Origin: Magnetococcales bacterium
GTDB lineage: Bacteria; Pseudomonadota; Magnetococcia; Magnetococcales; JADFWU01
DNA length: 40,543 nucleotides
Direction: 5' to 3'
NCBI GenBank assembly: GCA_015234045.1
Contig: JADFWU010000026.1
Location: 1-40,543, forward strand
The notes beneath the pieces are model-generated. The model was not told the origin of the DNA and searched no databases. It saw nothing but the letters and a program-made list of their open reading frames with translations. This document shows, piece after piece, positions 6,666 to 15,857 of this stretch (position 1 is the first letter of the stretch; each line of letters begins with the position of its first letter). The position numbers and the translations under genes are program-made.

Positions 6666-8357
6666 CTAGTATACCCGCTCTTTGGGTGTGTAAGCCTCTT
6701 TACCCACGGTACGCACTTCTTCGTAGGAGAGAGCAATCTGTTCCTGATCTTCATCCCAGTTGGCCAGGGTATGTTTACGCCAGTTTTCATCATCCCGATC
6801 TTTATAATCGGTACGGGAATGGGCACCACGGGACTCGAAACGAGCCGCAGCACCTTTGATGATACATTCAGCGAGATCGATCAAGAAACCAAGTTCAAGG
6901 GCACGTAGCAGATCCACGTTGAATGACTTGGATTTATCATCAATATGGATAAGTTTGTAGTCCTTGCGCAGTTTGGGCAGCTGTTCTACAGCAGTTTTAA
7001 GGCCGTCTCCATCCCGATAGACACCCACATAGGCGTTCATCACCGCAGCCATTCGCGCATGCAGTTCAATGGGACGCAGACCCCAGTTTTCACGTTCAAT
7101 CAGCTCTTGGATCTGCTGGCGTACCTGCTCAAGGGCGGACATGGGAAAGTCGCCCTGTTTGGCGGTGGAGACATATTCACACGCTGCCTCACCGGTCAGT
7201 TTACCGAACACCACCGCATCCAACAGGGAGTTACCACCAAGGCGGTTGGCACCATGCACGGATACACAGGCCGCTTCACCAGCGGAGAAAAGACCCGGTA
7301 GCGGAGACGCGCCATATTTATCAGTTCGGATACCACCCATTGAATAGTGGGTAGTCGGACGTACTGGAATCGGTTTATGGATTGGGTCCACACCTTCAAG
7401 ATCAATGGTCAGTTGCCGAATCTGCGGCAATTTTTCCAAAATCTTTTTTGCACCCAGATGACGCAGATCAAGGAAGATCGCGCCATTTTCGCCGCGTCCT
7501 TCGAGGATTTCAGTCTGTTCCGCGCGGGAAACCACATCACGAGAGGCCAGCTCCTTTTTATTAGGCGCATATTTACTCATGAAGCGTTCGCCCTGGGCGT
7601 TGATCAGATAACCACCTTCACCACGGGCACCTTCAGTAACCAGGATACCAGAGGTCAACAACCCAGTGGGATGGAACTGCACAAACTCCATATCCGCCAG
7701 TGGTGCGCCAGCACGCAGTGACATGGCCATGCCATCACCGGTATTGGATGTGGCATTGGTGGAATGCAGATAAACCCGACCATAACCACCGGTGCCCATC
7801 AGCACACCTTTGGCCTTGAGCGGAAACAGATCACCGGTTTTGATGTCGTAGACAACGACACCGGAGACTTTTTTGTCAGCATCGGTCACCAGGCGCAGAA
7901 CCTGGCACTCTTCATACACTTCAACACCGGCTTTAACCAGTTGCTCCCACAGCGTGTGGAGCATGACTTGTCCGGTTCGGTCAGCTGCATAGCAGGTGCG
8001 ATCGAAACTGGCTCCGCCGAAAGGACGCTGGGCAATACTGCCATCATCCAGACGAGAAAAAGGACACCCCATACGATCCATTTCAAGGATGGCTTCAGGT
8101 GCCGTTTGCGCCATCAGTTCAATGGCATCTTCATCGCCCAGATAATCAGACCCCTTCACCGTATCATAGGCGTGAGAGTCCCTGGAGTCTCTTTCGTCGA
8201 TAGCAGCATTAACGCCGCCCTGAGCCGCGCAGGAGTGGCTGCGCAGGGGATGGATTTTTGTGACGATAGCCACATCAATCTTATTTTTTACCCCTTCAAG
8301 AGCAGCACGCATTCCTGCCAAGCCTGCACCGACAATAATCAGGTCATGGCTCTTCAT
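6666..8357 (-). CDS. sdhA: Succinate dehydrogenase/fumarate reductase flavoprotein subunit
   Basis: A 563-residue FAD-containing catalytic subunit. It starts with the dinucleotide-binding motif ([20 protein letters not shown]) and then [15 protein letters not shown], whose His is the conserved covalent FAD attachment site. FHPTGL, the catalytic EGARGEGG segment, HYSMGGI and [18 protein letters not shown] follow. I chose the ATG at 8357: it gives the normal N-terminus, while a longer frame to 8504 runs over the promoter. There is no Tat signal, unlike periplasmic MfrA of Epsilonproteobacteria, so the enzyme should be cytoplasmic. It may run as succinate dehydrogenase or as fumarate reductase (for example in a reductive TCA cycle); the sequence does not decide. 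Confidence 0.95.
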   Translation of the reverse strand: MKSHDLIIVGAGLAGMRAALEGVKNKIDVAIVTKIHPLRSHSCAAQGGVNAAIDERDSRDSHAYDTVKGSDYLGDEDAIELMAQTAPEAILEMDRMGCPFSRLDDGSIAQRPFGGASFDRTCYAADRTGQVMLHTLWEQLVKAGVEVYEECQVLRLVTDADKKVSGVVVYDIKTGDLFPLKAKGVLMGTGGYGRVYLHSTNATSNTGDGMAMSLRAGAPLADMEFVQFHPTGLLTSGILVTEGARGEGGYLINAQGERFMSKYAPNKKELASRDVVSRAEQTEILEGRGENGAIFLDLRHLGAKKILEKLPQIRQLTIDLEGVDPIHKPIPVRPTTHYSMGGIRTDKYGASPLPGLFSAGEAACVSVHGANRLGGNSLLDAVVFGKLTGEAACEYVSTAKQGDFPMSALEQVRQQIQELIERENWGLRPIELHARMAAVMNAYVGVYRDGDGLKTAVEQLPKLRKDYKLIHIDDKSKSFNVDLLRALELGFLIDLAECIIKGAAARFESRGAHSRTDYKDRDDENWRKHTLANWDEDQEQIALSYEEVRTVGKEAYTPKERVY

Positions 8358-8474
8358 AACTCGCTTTTCTCCAAAGCTTTGGATGATATCTCGGAGGCCC
8401 AACCGTACCGGATAGCACGGCTCGCGGGCGCCCCCTTTTTTCCGCCCACAGCGGTTTTTTTGCAAATCCGGCTT

Positions 8475-8504
8475 AGTGTATCGGATATCTGTACCCGGTG
8501 TCAA
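8475..8504 (-). promoter_or_regulatory. Sigma70-type promoter of sdhABE
   Basis: On the minus strand, a perfect TTGACA (-35, at 8504-8499) is followed after 18 bases by TACACT (-10, at 8480-8475). The distance to the sdhA ATG at 8357 is about 110 bases. Confidence 0.6.
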
Positions 8505-8674
8505 AACTCTGTCTTAAACGACAGCAACTTTAGGATATGTCTTTCTGTGTTATATTCGATTCAAAAGGCGCAAATATCTCCATTTACGGTGATAACCAAT
8601 GACCATGTTTACTACAAATACGCCATACGGAAGTGTGCTGAAAGTTAGTTCCTACTAATCCCAAACTTCCAGCG

Positions 8675-8680
8675 TATAAT
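8675..8680 (+). promoter_or_regulatory. leuS: Perfect -10 box upstream of leuS
   Basis: TATAAT lies 59 bases before the leuS ATG. No good -35 hexamer sits at the right distance (the best is weak, around 8652-8657), so this may be an activated promoter or a chance match. Confidence 0.45.
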
Positions 8681-8739
8681 GGTGTTTTTTTTACGGACAA
8701 TATGAAATAACCTACTCCCAGGAAGGCTTTGAACTCGGC

Positions 8740-11322
8740 ATGCTGAAATACGAACCTCAGGCCATTGAGGCCAAATGGCAGGAGATTTGGGAAACACAAG
8801 GCACATTCAGTGTCAGCGAAGATCCCAAAAAAGAGAAATATTACACCCTGGTAATGTTCCCCTACCCCTCGGGACGCATTCACATGGGCCATGTACGCAA
8901 CTACGCCATTGGTGATGTGGTGGCACGTTATCAGCGACTTTGTGGACGTAATGTACTCAATCCCATGGGTTGGGACGCATTTGGCATGCCTGCTGAAAAT
9001 GCCGCCATTCAAAAGGGTATTCATCCCCGCTCCTGGACCTATGACAATATCGACAATATGCGCAAAGAGCTGAAAAGCATGGGCCTGGCCTATGATTGGA
9101 AGCGTGAATTTGCCACCTGTGATCCTGACTATTCGCACTGGGAACAGGTTCTGTTTCTTCGTTTGCATGAAAAGGGCCTGATCTATCGCAAACGTTCGTT
9201 GGTCAACTGGGATCCGGTGGATAATACTGTTCTGGCCAATGAGCAAGTGATTGATGGTAAAGGTTGGCGCTCAGGCGCTCCGGTTGAGCGTAAAGAGTTG
9301 TTTCAGTGGTTTATGAAAATCACTGATTATGCGGATGAGCTTCTGGAAGATATTCAGAATAATCTGCCCGGCTGGCCGGATACCGTCCGAACCATGCAAG
9401 CCAACTGGATTGGCAAAAGCCACGGTGTGGAGTTCTCCTTCTCCATTAAGGATCGTGAAGAGACCCTACCCGTCTATACGACACGTCCAGACACCATCAT
9501 GGGTGTGACCTTCTGCTCCATTGCCGCAGAACATCCTCTCGCTCAATCCGTTGCCGACAACGATCCGAAAGCCGCTGCCTTTCTCAAAGAGTGCCAATCA
9601 TCCGGCACCAGCGAAGAAGCTATTGAACGTATGGAGAAAAAAGGCTACGACACCGGATTGAGAGCGATTCATCCGCTCACCAACCGGGAAGTGCCAATCT
9701 TCATTGCCAACTTTGTGTTGATGAACTACGGCACCGGCGCGGTGATGGCGGTCCCTGCCCATGATCAACGGGATTTCGAATTCGCCCGTAAGTATGACAT
9801 CCCGGTAATCCCGGTGATCCAACCAGACAATAGCGACACCCTGGTTGGCGATGCGATGACCGAAGCCTATACCGGTCCTGGAACCCTGTTCAATGCCGGA
9901 GAATTTGATGGTATTGACAATGAGTCAGCCAAAGCCAAAGTAGCCGACACATTCGAACAAATGAACATCGGTAAAGCCACGGTAAACTACCGTCTGCGTG
10001 ATTGGGGTATCTCCCGACAACGCTATTGGGGCAACCCGATCCCGATGATTCATTGTGATGTATGCGGCACGGTTCCCGCGCGGGATCTGCCGGTTAAACT
10101 GCCCGATGATGTTGAGTTGACCGGCGCAGGAAATCCTCTTGAGTTACACCCGGAATGGAAAAAAACCACCTGTCCGCACTGTGGCGGTGCTGCCCAGCGG
10201 GAAACCGATACCATGGATACCTTCATGGAATCATCGTGGTACTTCCTGCGTTACTGCTGTGCAGATCTGAATAACAATCCTTTGGATAAAAAGCGTTTGG
10301 ATTACTGGATGCCCGTTGATCAGTACATCGGTGGCATTGAACATGCGGTACTTCATCTGCTCTACTCTCGCTTTTTCCATAAATCACTGAGTGATATCGG
10401 TGAAGTCACCAGCCGCGAGCCGTTCAAAAATTTGCTCACTCAAGGCATGGTACGCAAAGATACCCATAAGTGCCCTACCCATGGTTGGCGCTACCCTGAT
10501 GAAGTTGTGGAAAAAGAAGGAAAGCTACACTGTGTTGAATGTGATGCGCTCATTGAGATTGGCCGCAATGAGAAGATGTCTAAATCCAAGCACAATGTGG
10601 TTGATCCCAATGCGTTGATTTCAACCTATGGTGCAGATACCGCTCGCTTGTTTATTCTCTTTGCAGCACCGCCTGAACGGGATCTGGAATGGAGTGACAG
10701 CGGTGTTGATGGTGCTTGGCGCTTTTTAAATCGCTTCTGGCGTATCAATAGTGAGATCTGCGACCGTACCGAGGGCGTTGAACCCGCTTCCAGTCAACCC
10801 AAAGATCCAGAGCTGAAAAAATTACGTTCCAAGCTGCACCAAACCATCACAAAAGTAAGTGAAGATCTAAAGCGTTTTCAATTAAATACCGGTATCGCTG
10901 CGGTGATGGAGTTGATGAATGAGGTATCCCCTGTTCTCAGCAAGGCGGCGGAAGGCACTCTAACCGGTGAGACCGCTGCCGTACTTCGTGAAGTGGCAGA
11001 GCGTTCGGTTGTACTGCTCAATCCCTATGTACCACACATGACTGAAGAGTTGTGGGAACAAGTGCTCAAGCACGAAACGCCTTTGAGTGAATCCAGTTGG
11101 CCGCTGATTGATCCAGACGCACTGGTTCAAGAGACCATGACCATTGTGGTTCAGGTCAACGGTAAACTGCGTGGCCGCCTGACCGTTCCAGTGGGACTGG
11201 ACCAGGAACAACTCAAAGAAATGGCTCTGGCAGAAGAGAAGGTTCAACCCCATACGGAAGGCAAAACCATTCGTAAGGTGATTGTTGTTCCTGGTCGTTT
11301 GATCAACATCGTTGCCACTTAA
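8740..11322 (+). CDS. leuS: Leucyl-tRNA synthetase
   Basis: An 860-residue class Ia aminoacyl-tRNA synthetase, the normal bacterial length. The HIGH motif reads HMGH at residues 48-51 (PYPSGRIHMGHVRNYAIGD). The editing domain (about 220-415) contains TTRPDTIMG and the catalytic-region GTGAVMAVPAHDQRD. A zinc-type Cys cluster lies near 435-500, KMSKS is at about 612-616, and the anticodon-binding domain is C-terminal. AGGAAGG lies somewhat far (13 bases) before the ATG at 8740. It heads leuS-lptE-holA, a very common proteobacterial gene order; lptE starts 16 bases after the stop. Confidence 0.98.
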   Translation: MLKYEPQAIEAKWQEIWETQGTFSVSEDPKKEKYYTLVMFPYPSGRIHMGHVRNYAIGDVVARYQRLCGRNVLNPMGWDAFGMPAENAAIQKGIHPRSWTYDNIDNMRKELKSMGLAYDWKREFATCDPDYSHWEQVLFLRLHEKGLIYRKRSLVNWDPVDNTVLANEQVIDGKGWRSGAPVERKELFQWFMKITDYADELLEDIQNNLPGWPDTVRTMQANWIGKSHGVEFSFSIKDREETLPVYTTRPDTIMGVTFCSIAAEHPLAQSVADNDPKAAAFLKECQSSGTSEEAIERMEKKGYDTGLRAIHPLTNREVPIFIANFVLMNYGTGAVMAVPAHDQRDFEFARKYDIPVIPVIQPDNSDTLVGDAMTEAYTGPGTLFNAGEFDGIDNESAKAKVADTFEQMNIGKATVNYRLRDWGISRQRYWGNPIPMIHCDVCGTVPARDLPVKLPDDVELTGAGNPLELHPEWKKTTCPHCGGAAQRETDTMDTFMESSWYFLRYCCADLNNNPLDKKRLDYWMPVDQYIGGIEHAVLHLLYSRFFHKSLSDIGEVTSREPFKNLLTQGMVRKDTHKCPTHGWRYPDEVVEKEGKLHCVECDALIEIGRNEKMSKSKHNVVDPNALISTYGADTARLFILFAAPPERDLEWSDSGVDGAWRFLNRFWRINSEICDRTEGVEPASSQPKDPELKKLRSKLHQTITKVSEDLKRFQLNTGIAAVMELMNEVSPVLSKAAEGTLTGETAAVLREVAERSVVLLNPYVPHMTEELWEQVLKHETPLSESSWPLIDPDALVQETMTIVVQVNGKLRGRLTVPVGLDQEQLKEMALAEEKVQPHTEGKTIRKVIVVPGRLINIVAT

Positions 11323-11338
11323 CAAAGAGGAACCCGCC

Positions 11339-11851
11339 ATGCATCGAGGCATACTCTTGATCTTTGCCCTGCTGATGACTCTGTTTTCAGCCTGTGGCTA
11401 TCGATTTCCCGGTGATGAACACACCAAAACGCTGATTCCAGAAATGCAAGATGCTGTGATTCATGTAGAAGGCGTTGGTGCCAAAGAGCACCCGGTTCTT
11501 GGGCGTTTGTTATTGGTAAAGTTAAAAGATCGTCTGAATCTCAGGCGTTCCCGTGCCTCAATTGCCAAACCGCCGCATCTTCATGTCAGCCTTCAACGGC
11601 CTGAACGTGTCCTCAGCCTGGAGGATCGTGAAGGCCGTGCGGATCAATACCAAGTGACATTGACGGCCAATGCGGTATTGAAATTTCCTGATGATCGCAA
11701 GCCAATGGTGTTTTCTGAGGTCCAAGCTCAAACCAGTTATTATGAACTGCGTGAGGCGACGTTCACACAGGCCAGCCGCGAACAAGCACGCATGGAAGCC
11801 CTGGAAGAACTCGCAGGCTCCTTGGAAGCCATCTTGACAGGCGGGCTGTGA
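11339..11851 (+). CDS. lptE: LPS-assembly lipoprotein LptE
   Basis: A 170-residue outer-membrane lipoprotein that plugs the LptD barrel during lipopolysaccharide export. The N-terminus is a type II signal peptide (MHRGILLIFALLMTLFSAC) with a lipobox cysteine at residue 19, followed by GYRF, typical of LptE. The ATG at 11339 is preceded by AGAGG at eight bases; a longer frame from 11312 would overlap leuS and lose the signal peptide. The rest of the protein is weakly conserved, as is usual. The leuS-lptE-holA context makes the identification firm, and it fits the lipid A genes further right in the window. Confidence 0.9.
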   Translation: MHRGILLIFALLMTLFSACGYRFPGDEHTKTLIPEMQDAVIHVEGVGAKEHPVLGRLLLVKLKDRLNLRRSRASIAKPPHLHVSLQRPERVLSLEDREGRADQYQVTLTANAVLKFPDDRKPMVFSEVQAQTSYYELREATFTQASREQARMEALEELAGSLEAILTGGL

Positions 11852-11855
11852 TGTT

Positions 11856-12866
11856 GTGAAGCGCTCTCAACAACAATTGACCCAACAACTGAACACTCTG
11901 ATCAAAACACCACCATCCGCGTTTTTGTTCTATGGACAAGAGCGCGGTAGCATCCAAACGCACTGTGATCAGATTCGTAAACAGGTTCAGTCTGATGATG
12001 AGATGGATAACACGTTTGATAGTGAAGTGTTCCATGCTGCTGAACTGAATGAAGAGGCATTTTTCAGCGCATGTGGTGCCATTCCGATGTTTTCCCAATA
12101 CCGTTTTGTCTGGCTGAAAGAGGCCAACAAACTGTTAGCCGGCACGGTAAAAGAGTTGGTCCGCTATCTGGATGATCCCAATCCAGATACAATTCTGGTT
12201 CTCACCGCTGGTCCGTTGGATGCAAAAAGTCCACTCCGAAAACAGTTCGAAAAACACAAAACCGCTATTATAACACCTTTCTATCCCATGGAAGGCCGAG
12301 AGCGTAGCCGCTGGATTCAGGAGCATCTACAATCGGCTGGACTACAAGTGGCTTTTGATGCTCTCAGGCAATTAACGGTTATTCTTGACGGAGACTCTGA
12401 AAACGCCGCTCGAGAACTGGAAAAACTGATTCTCTACATGGGATCAGAACCAAGAGTCCAGATTGAAGATGTACTGGCCGTGGTCGGCGAAACCACCATC
12501 TACAATGCGTTCGGCCTTGCCGATGCCGCACTGGAAGGCAACAGCAAGGCGGCCTTAACCATGCTGGACCGCCTCATGGACGAAGGTGCAGAACCCATAG
12601 CCATCCTCGGCGGCCTATTACACCGCATCCGACAAATTGCCCAAGCCAAAGACCTGTTAGCCGATGGCCTACCTGCAAAACAGGTTGGCGGGCGCTGTCG
12701 GGTATTCTGGAAAGACCAACAACGTTTTTTTTCCATTTGCCACCGACTTTCACCAATGCGCATTGGTCAGATTTTATTGATGTGTCTGGAAGCCGAGTTC
12801 CGAGTACGTGATAGCGAAGGACGTGAGAGAGTTATGGAAGGGTTGATTATTCAGATTGCCAGATGA
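11856..12866 (+). CDS. holA: DNA polymerase III delta subunit
   Basis: A 336-residue clamp-loader subunit that opens the beta sliding clamp during replication. It shows the family order: an N-terminal RecA-like fold without a Walker A motif (SAFLFYGQERG, about residues 21-31), an FRFVWL-like strand (QYRFVWLKEANKLL), then a helical AAA+ lid and collar domain with ELEKLILY near 185-192. The start is a GTG at 11856, four bases after the lptE stop, so translation is probably coupled. No better start exists because the overlapping ATG at 11851 runs into a stop. A terminator follows at 12888. Confidence 0.93.
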   Translation: MKRSQQQLTQQLNTLIKTPPSAFLFYGQERGSIQTHCDQIRKQVQSDDEMDNTFDSEVFHAAELNEEAFFSACGAIPMFSQYRFVWLKEANKLLAGTVKELVRYLDDPNPDTILVLTAGPLDAKSPLRKQFEKHKTAIITPFYPMEGRERSRWIQEHLQSAGLQVAFDALRQLTVILDGDSENAARELEKLILYMGSEPRVQIEDVLAVVGETTIYNAFGLADAALEGNSKAALTMLDRLMDEGAEPIAILGGLLHRIRQIAQAKDLLADGLPAKQVGGRCRVFWKDQQRFFSICHRLSPMRIGQILLMCLEAEFRVRDSEGRERVMEGLIIQIAR

Positions 12867-12887
12867 AGCACAATACCCTGAACCAAT

Positions 12888-12922
12888 AAAGCCGTTCAGA
12901 TCGCTATGATCTAAACGGCTTT
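12888..12922 (+). terminator. Terminator of leuS-lptE-holA
   Basis: A 15-bp stem with one mismatch (12888-12902 with 12908-12922, AAAGCCGTT in the left arm) and a five-base loop ends in a short T run. It lies 22 bases after the holA stop. Confidence 0.8.
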
Positions 12923-12971
12923 TGGAACAGAGATATCCTGCCGACTCAACAGATAACACTCTGGAATCTTT

Positions 12972-13007
12972 CGCAGAATAGCAGTGTGGCGCAGAATAAC
13001 GATGTGG
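12972..13007 (+). repeat. 18-bp imperfect tandem repeat
   Basis: CGCAGAATAGCAGTGTGG at 12972-12989 is followed immediately by a copy at 12990-13007 with three mismatches in 18. It lies between holA and the small HTH gene, in non-coding sequence. Confidence 0.7.
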
Positions 13008-13034
13008 TTGACTGAGTTTATTTAAACCCTATCT

Positions 13035-13271
13035 TCAAGCGGCTTGAATGGCTTTGCCATTTTTCTTCAAGCCAATGATGAAGTCATGAATTCGCCTCTC
13101 CAATGCGAACTGTGCGGACGGGATTTGGTAATCCGGCGGACTGTTCCACCAACGGTAAACAGTACGCTCAGGTATCCGTAGATCACGGGACAATACACGA
13201 ATGTACACCCAGTCCACGACACCTTTTCCATAGAGCAGCTTGGCGGCGGCATGCAATTCCCTTGCGGTCAT
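13035..13271 (-). CDS. Small helix-turn-helix protein
   Basis: A 78-residue protein of unrecognised family. A helix-turn-helix is visible at about residues 28-45 (LSRDLRIPERTVYRWWN), where a Thr-Val-Tyr-Arg-Trp recognition helix follows a short turn. The C-terminus is basic (GLKKNGKAIQ). The start at 13271 is strongly supported by AAGGAGG seven bases upstream. It stands alone on the minus strand between the holA terminator and the stress-protein terminator. A perfect palindrome lies 88-102 bases upstream of its start and may be its own operator. It may be a small transcription regulator or a mobile-element remnant; nothing else mobile is visible nearby. Confidence 0.7.
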   Translation of the reverse strand: MTARELHAAAKLLYGKGVVDWVYIRVLSRDLRIPERTVYRWWNSPPDYQIPSAQFALERRIHDFIIGLKKNGKAIQAA

Positions 13272-13358
13272 TTGTTTGCCTCCTTATCTTTGATTTTCTA
13301 TCGCATTCATTACTACTTATCGACAATATCCACCAAATACTTGAGCACTTTTTTCTAC

Positions 13359-13373
13359 ACTGTGTCTCACAGT
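13359..13373. promoter_or_regulatory. Palindromic operator candidate upstream of the HTH gene
   Basis: ACTGTG-TCT-CACAGT is a perfect 6-3-6 palindrome in the upstream region of the HTH gene. It is of the size bound by a dimeric HTH repressor. No promoter boxes are clear around it. Confidence 0.4.
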
Positions 13374-13436
13374 TTTTACTTGGTGATGAAAATCTTTTCG
13401 GATAAATAGGTGACAAACTTTAGCGCTGTTTACCAT

Positions 13437-13477
13437 AAAAAAAGCCTCTGACCCAATTAACAGGATCAGAGGCTTTT
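13437..13477 (-). terminator. Terminator of the stress-protein/transporter operon
   Basis: A perfect 12-bp stem (13440-13451 with 13466-13477, AAAAGCCTCTGA) has a 14-base loop. On the minus strand seven T follow, and it lies 22 bases beyond the stop at 13499. The flanks are A/T on both sides, so it may also act in the other direction. Confidence 0.85.
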
Positions 13478-13498
13478 AATTTTGAGCTATGGAAAGAA

Positions 13499-14449
13499 CT
13501 ATCTGACGATCAATACCGAAGTCTTGGAATTTTCCAATATACTGAACGCAATTCCACTCATAAAGTACTTCTGCAAACCGGAAGAACGTGTTCCACTTAC
13601 TACAACCACTGAGTGATGCTCACCTTCTTTGATGATTTCCTTGACCGGATCACCAACTCTGACAATGGATTTTTCCACCGGGATATTCATTTCATCAAGA
13701 AGCGCTTTTGATTTCTCAATGGCCTGATCAGCATCTCCACGCTGTTGTTCAGTTGGGGCAACAGAAATCAAACTGATGGGACAGTTACAGCGACTGGCCA
13801 AATGTGCATCCTTACGGATCATATTCAAGGAGTCTTCAGAGCCGTCTGTGCAGATCAGATGGCCTTTACCCTCTTCAATTGCCCGACCTACCAATACTGA
13901 ACTTTCAGCATTTGTCGCCACTTTAAGGGCAATAGGCGCGATTCCAAATACCCGTTGCAGTTTCGACCGGTGATCAGAAGTCACACCGAGAATAATCAGA
14001 TCATGTTTGCCCTTTTCCCAGCGCTCCATGATACCGCCTTCAACGGTTTCAGCCACTTTCAACCAAAGGCGTATTTGTTTTCCTTCCTCATTGGAATACT
14101 CGATCATATTGTCACCAAGTGGATCACCTCGGCTTTCGACATGAGTCGTTCTTTCGATCCAATCTTCTTCCATGTGGCCCAATTCAATGAGTAGATCGCG
14201 ACCTTTTTTCAGGTAGCGAATACCGGGCAGGTCGAGATCCCAATCCATCATGTTTTGGCGTGCAACCCGCACTTGAAGACCACCGGAGTTCAGTCCCTGG
14301 TCCACAGGGCGGACGTACACCATGGTGATATCTGCATCTAGGCCACTGCCTAATCGAGAAGCATAACGCAGCCCTTGATAGGATTCTTCTGAGCCATCAA
14401 TACAGACAAGAATACGAAACCGATTATTATTTTGATCTGCCAGAGTCAT
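13499..14449 (-). CDS. Tandem-domain universal stress protein (UspA family)
   Basis: A 316-residue soluble protein with two Usp folds. The N-terminal one begins RFRILVCIDGSEESYQGLRY, and the C-terminal one has HLICTDGSEDSLNMI at about 200-214 and ends with VVVVSGTRSSGLQKYF...SVLIVR. Both have the typical beta-strand plus D-G-S-E motif. The C-terminal Gly-rich loop is only partly like the ATP-binding G-2x-G-9x-G(S/T) pattern, so ATP binding is uncertain. AGGGGGAG seven bases upstream favours the ATG at 14449 over a longer frame from 14470. It begins 13 bases after the transporter stop, so the two genes form an operon, an arrangement that suggests the Usp protein modulates the transporter (inference). 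Confidence 0.88.
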   Translation of the reverse strand: MTLADQNNNRFRILVCIDGSEESYQGLRYASRLGSGLDADITMVYVRPVDQGLNSGGLQVRVARQNMMDWDLDLPGIRYLKKGRDLLIELGHMEEDWIERTTHVESRGDPLGDNMIEYSNEEGKQIRLWLKVAETVEGGIMERWEKGKHDLIILGVTSDHRSKLQRVFGIAPIALKVATNAESSVLVGRAIEEGKGHLICTDGSEDSLNMIRKDAHLASRCNCPISLISVAPTEQQRGDADQAIEKSKALLDEMNIPVEKSIVRVGDPVKEIIKEGEHHSVVVVSGTRSSGLQKYFMSGIAFSILENSKTSVLIVR

Positions 14450-14462
14450 ATCACACTCCCCC

Positions 14463-15857
14463 TTATGCAATCAGAGGCCAGTACACTGATGCAAAGATCA
14501 ACATCAGTATGGTGGACATCAGCGCCATCTTCCAACCAACATTCAAAAAGTCGGTGGTTTTCAAGTAGCCCGATGCATAAACGATGGTACAAGCTGGTGT
14601 TCCAACTACGGTCAGATAGGCAAAAGCCGAAGAGATCGCGGTAATAAAACCAATAACGACTGGACTTTCGCCAGCTGCATTGGCCAAATTAAGAACAATC
14701 GGCCCAAGAACCGCAACTGCCGCACCGTTAGACATGGTGTTGGTAACACCGGTGGTCAACACAGAGACGGAGAGCCACAAGCCCATACCCTTATCAGCGC
14801 CCAATGGTGTAAGCATATCCAAAAAGCTTTGAGCAATCCAGGCGGCGGCACCAGTATCTTTCATCTGGACACCCAGAGAGATTGCCGCAGCATAGAGTAG
14901 AACAACACCCCAGTTGACACCGTTGTTGAGATCTTCCCAACGTACCAGACCAGCAATCAAAAACGCTGCTGCACCCAATACCGCAACGATACCCATACCA
15001 ATGGTACTGGACATTGTTACCCAGCCGTATAGCACAAAAGCAAACAGGATAATAGAGACATAATCCCGCCCTTTCAGTGGTCCTTGTGCGGCAACCTGTG
15101 CTTTGAGTTTATCCACAGCCGGGCTTAGATCGCTCACCTCTGGCTTAAAGGTAAGAATCAGAATAAATGTAACAAAAGGAAGCTGAATCAGAAACATCGG
15201 ATAGGAGTACAACATCCATTTCAGATAATCGATGCCGATGTTATAAAACTCTTGCCAATAGCCAATCATGATGGCGTTTCGTGCACCACCAGAAGGTGTG
15301 CCGATACCGGCAACAGAACACCCATAAGCGATGGAGAACAACAACACAGCGGCCAAGTTACGCACTTTTTTCGGATCGTCCGAAGTGAGCGTGATCAAGG
15401 TAATACCCACTGGCAACATCATAGCCGCAACGGTGTGCTCACCAATGAACGATGCCAGGATACCGGATACTGTTGAAATGCCGAGGGCAATACGTGTGGT
15501 TTTTGTACCGGTTACCCTGATGATCATCAAGGCAATACGCTTATCCAGTTTCTGCTTCACTACAGCCACAGCCAACATGAGCGAACCCATGATGAATAGG
15601 ACAGAGTCTTTCATAAGGCTTTTTGCCACAACATCCGAGGCAACGCCTAATAGAATCACCTGCCCGACGACAATCAACAATGCCACCGTAGGCAGCGGCA
15701 CAGGTTCTGTCACAAACAGGATAGTTGCCACAACCGTCATGGCCAGAACGACCAATCCTGCTTGTGTCAACCCTTCCGGGATGGGAAGTGACATTATAAT
15801 AGCCCCGACAATCATGGCTATAAAAAACCACTTCTTCTCTGTTAAATACTGAGTCAT
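14463..15857 (-). CDS. DASS/SLC13-family divalent anion:sodium symporter
   Basis: A 464-residue inner-membrane transporter with about 11-12 hydrophobic spans. Family motifs visible are GTPSGGARNAIMIGYW, SNGAAVAVLGPIVL in the second repeat and GTPACTIVYASGYLKTTDFL near the C-terminus. The two helical hairpin repeats are characteristic of the DASS family, which carries sulfate or C4-dicarboxylates with Na+. The substrate cannot be read from sequence; sulfate would fit a sulfur-oxidising host and succinate would fit sdh. GGAGGGG four bases before the ATG at 15857 decides the start. A longer frame reaches a GTG at 16070, but it has no ribosome site and its added 71 residues look unlike a transporter N-terminus. 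Confidence 0.9.
   Translation of the reverse strand: MTQYLTEKKWFFIAMIVGAIIMSLPIPEGLTQAGLVVLAMTVVATILFVTEPVPLPTVALLIVVGQVILLGVASDVVAKSLMKDSVLFIMGSLMLAVAVVKQKLDKRIALMIIRVTGTKTTRIALGISTVSGILASFIGEHTVAAMMLPVGITLITLTSDDPKKVRNLAAVLLFSIAYGCSVAGIGTPSGGARNAIMIGYWQEFYNIGIDYLKWMLYSYPMFLIQLPFVTFILILTFKPEVSDLSPAVDKLKAQVAAQGPLKGRDYVSIILFAFVLYGWVTMSSTIGMGIVAVLGAAAFLIAGLVRWEDLNNGVNWGVVLLYAAAISLGVQMKDTGAAAWIAQSFLDMLTPLGADKGMGLWLSVSVLTTGVTNTMSNGAAVAVLGPIVLNLANAAGESPVVIGFITAISSAFAYLTVVGTPACTIVYASGYLKTTDFLNVGWKMALMSTILMLIFASVYWPLIA

Larger units (their letters stand above)
8358..8739. other. Divergent promoter region between sdhA and leuS
   Basis: The 382-base gap holds no gene I would support. It contains a sigma70-type promoter for sdhA (8475-8504, minus) and a -10 box for leuS (8675-8680, plus). 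The sdhA leader is about 110 bases long and includes a GC-rich stretch near 8425-8455, which may fold. No known riboswitch or T-box was recognised before leuS. Confidence 0.6.

Noticed and set aside
8358-8504. A longer sdhA starting at 8504
   Set aside because: It would cover the sdhA promoter and add a Cys/Arg-rich segment before the FAD-binding motif, unlike any SdhA.
7764-8648. A 294-codon plus-strand frame
   Set aside because: It is antisense to sdhA and runs across the divergent promoter region; the protein shows no domain.
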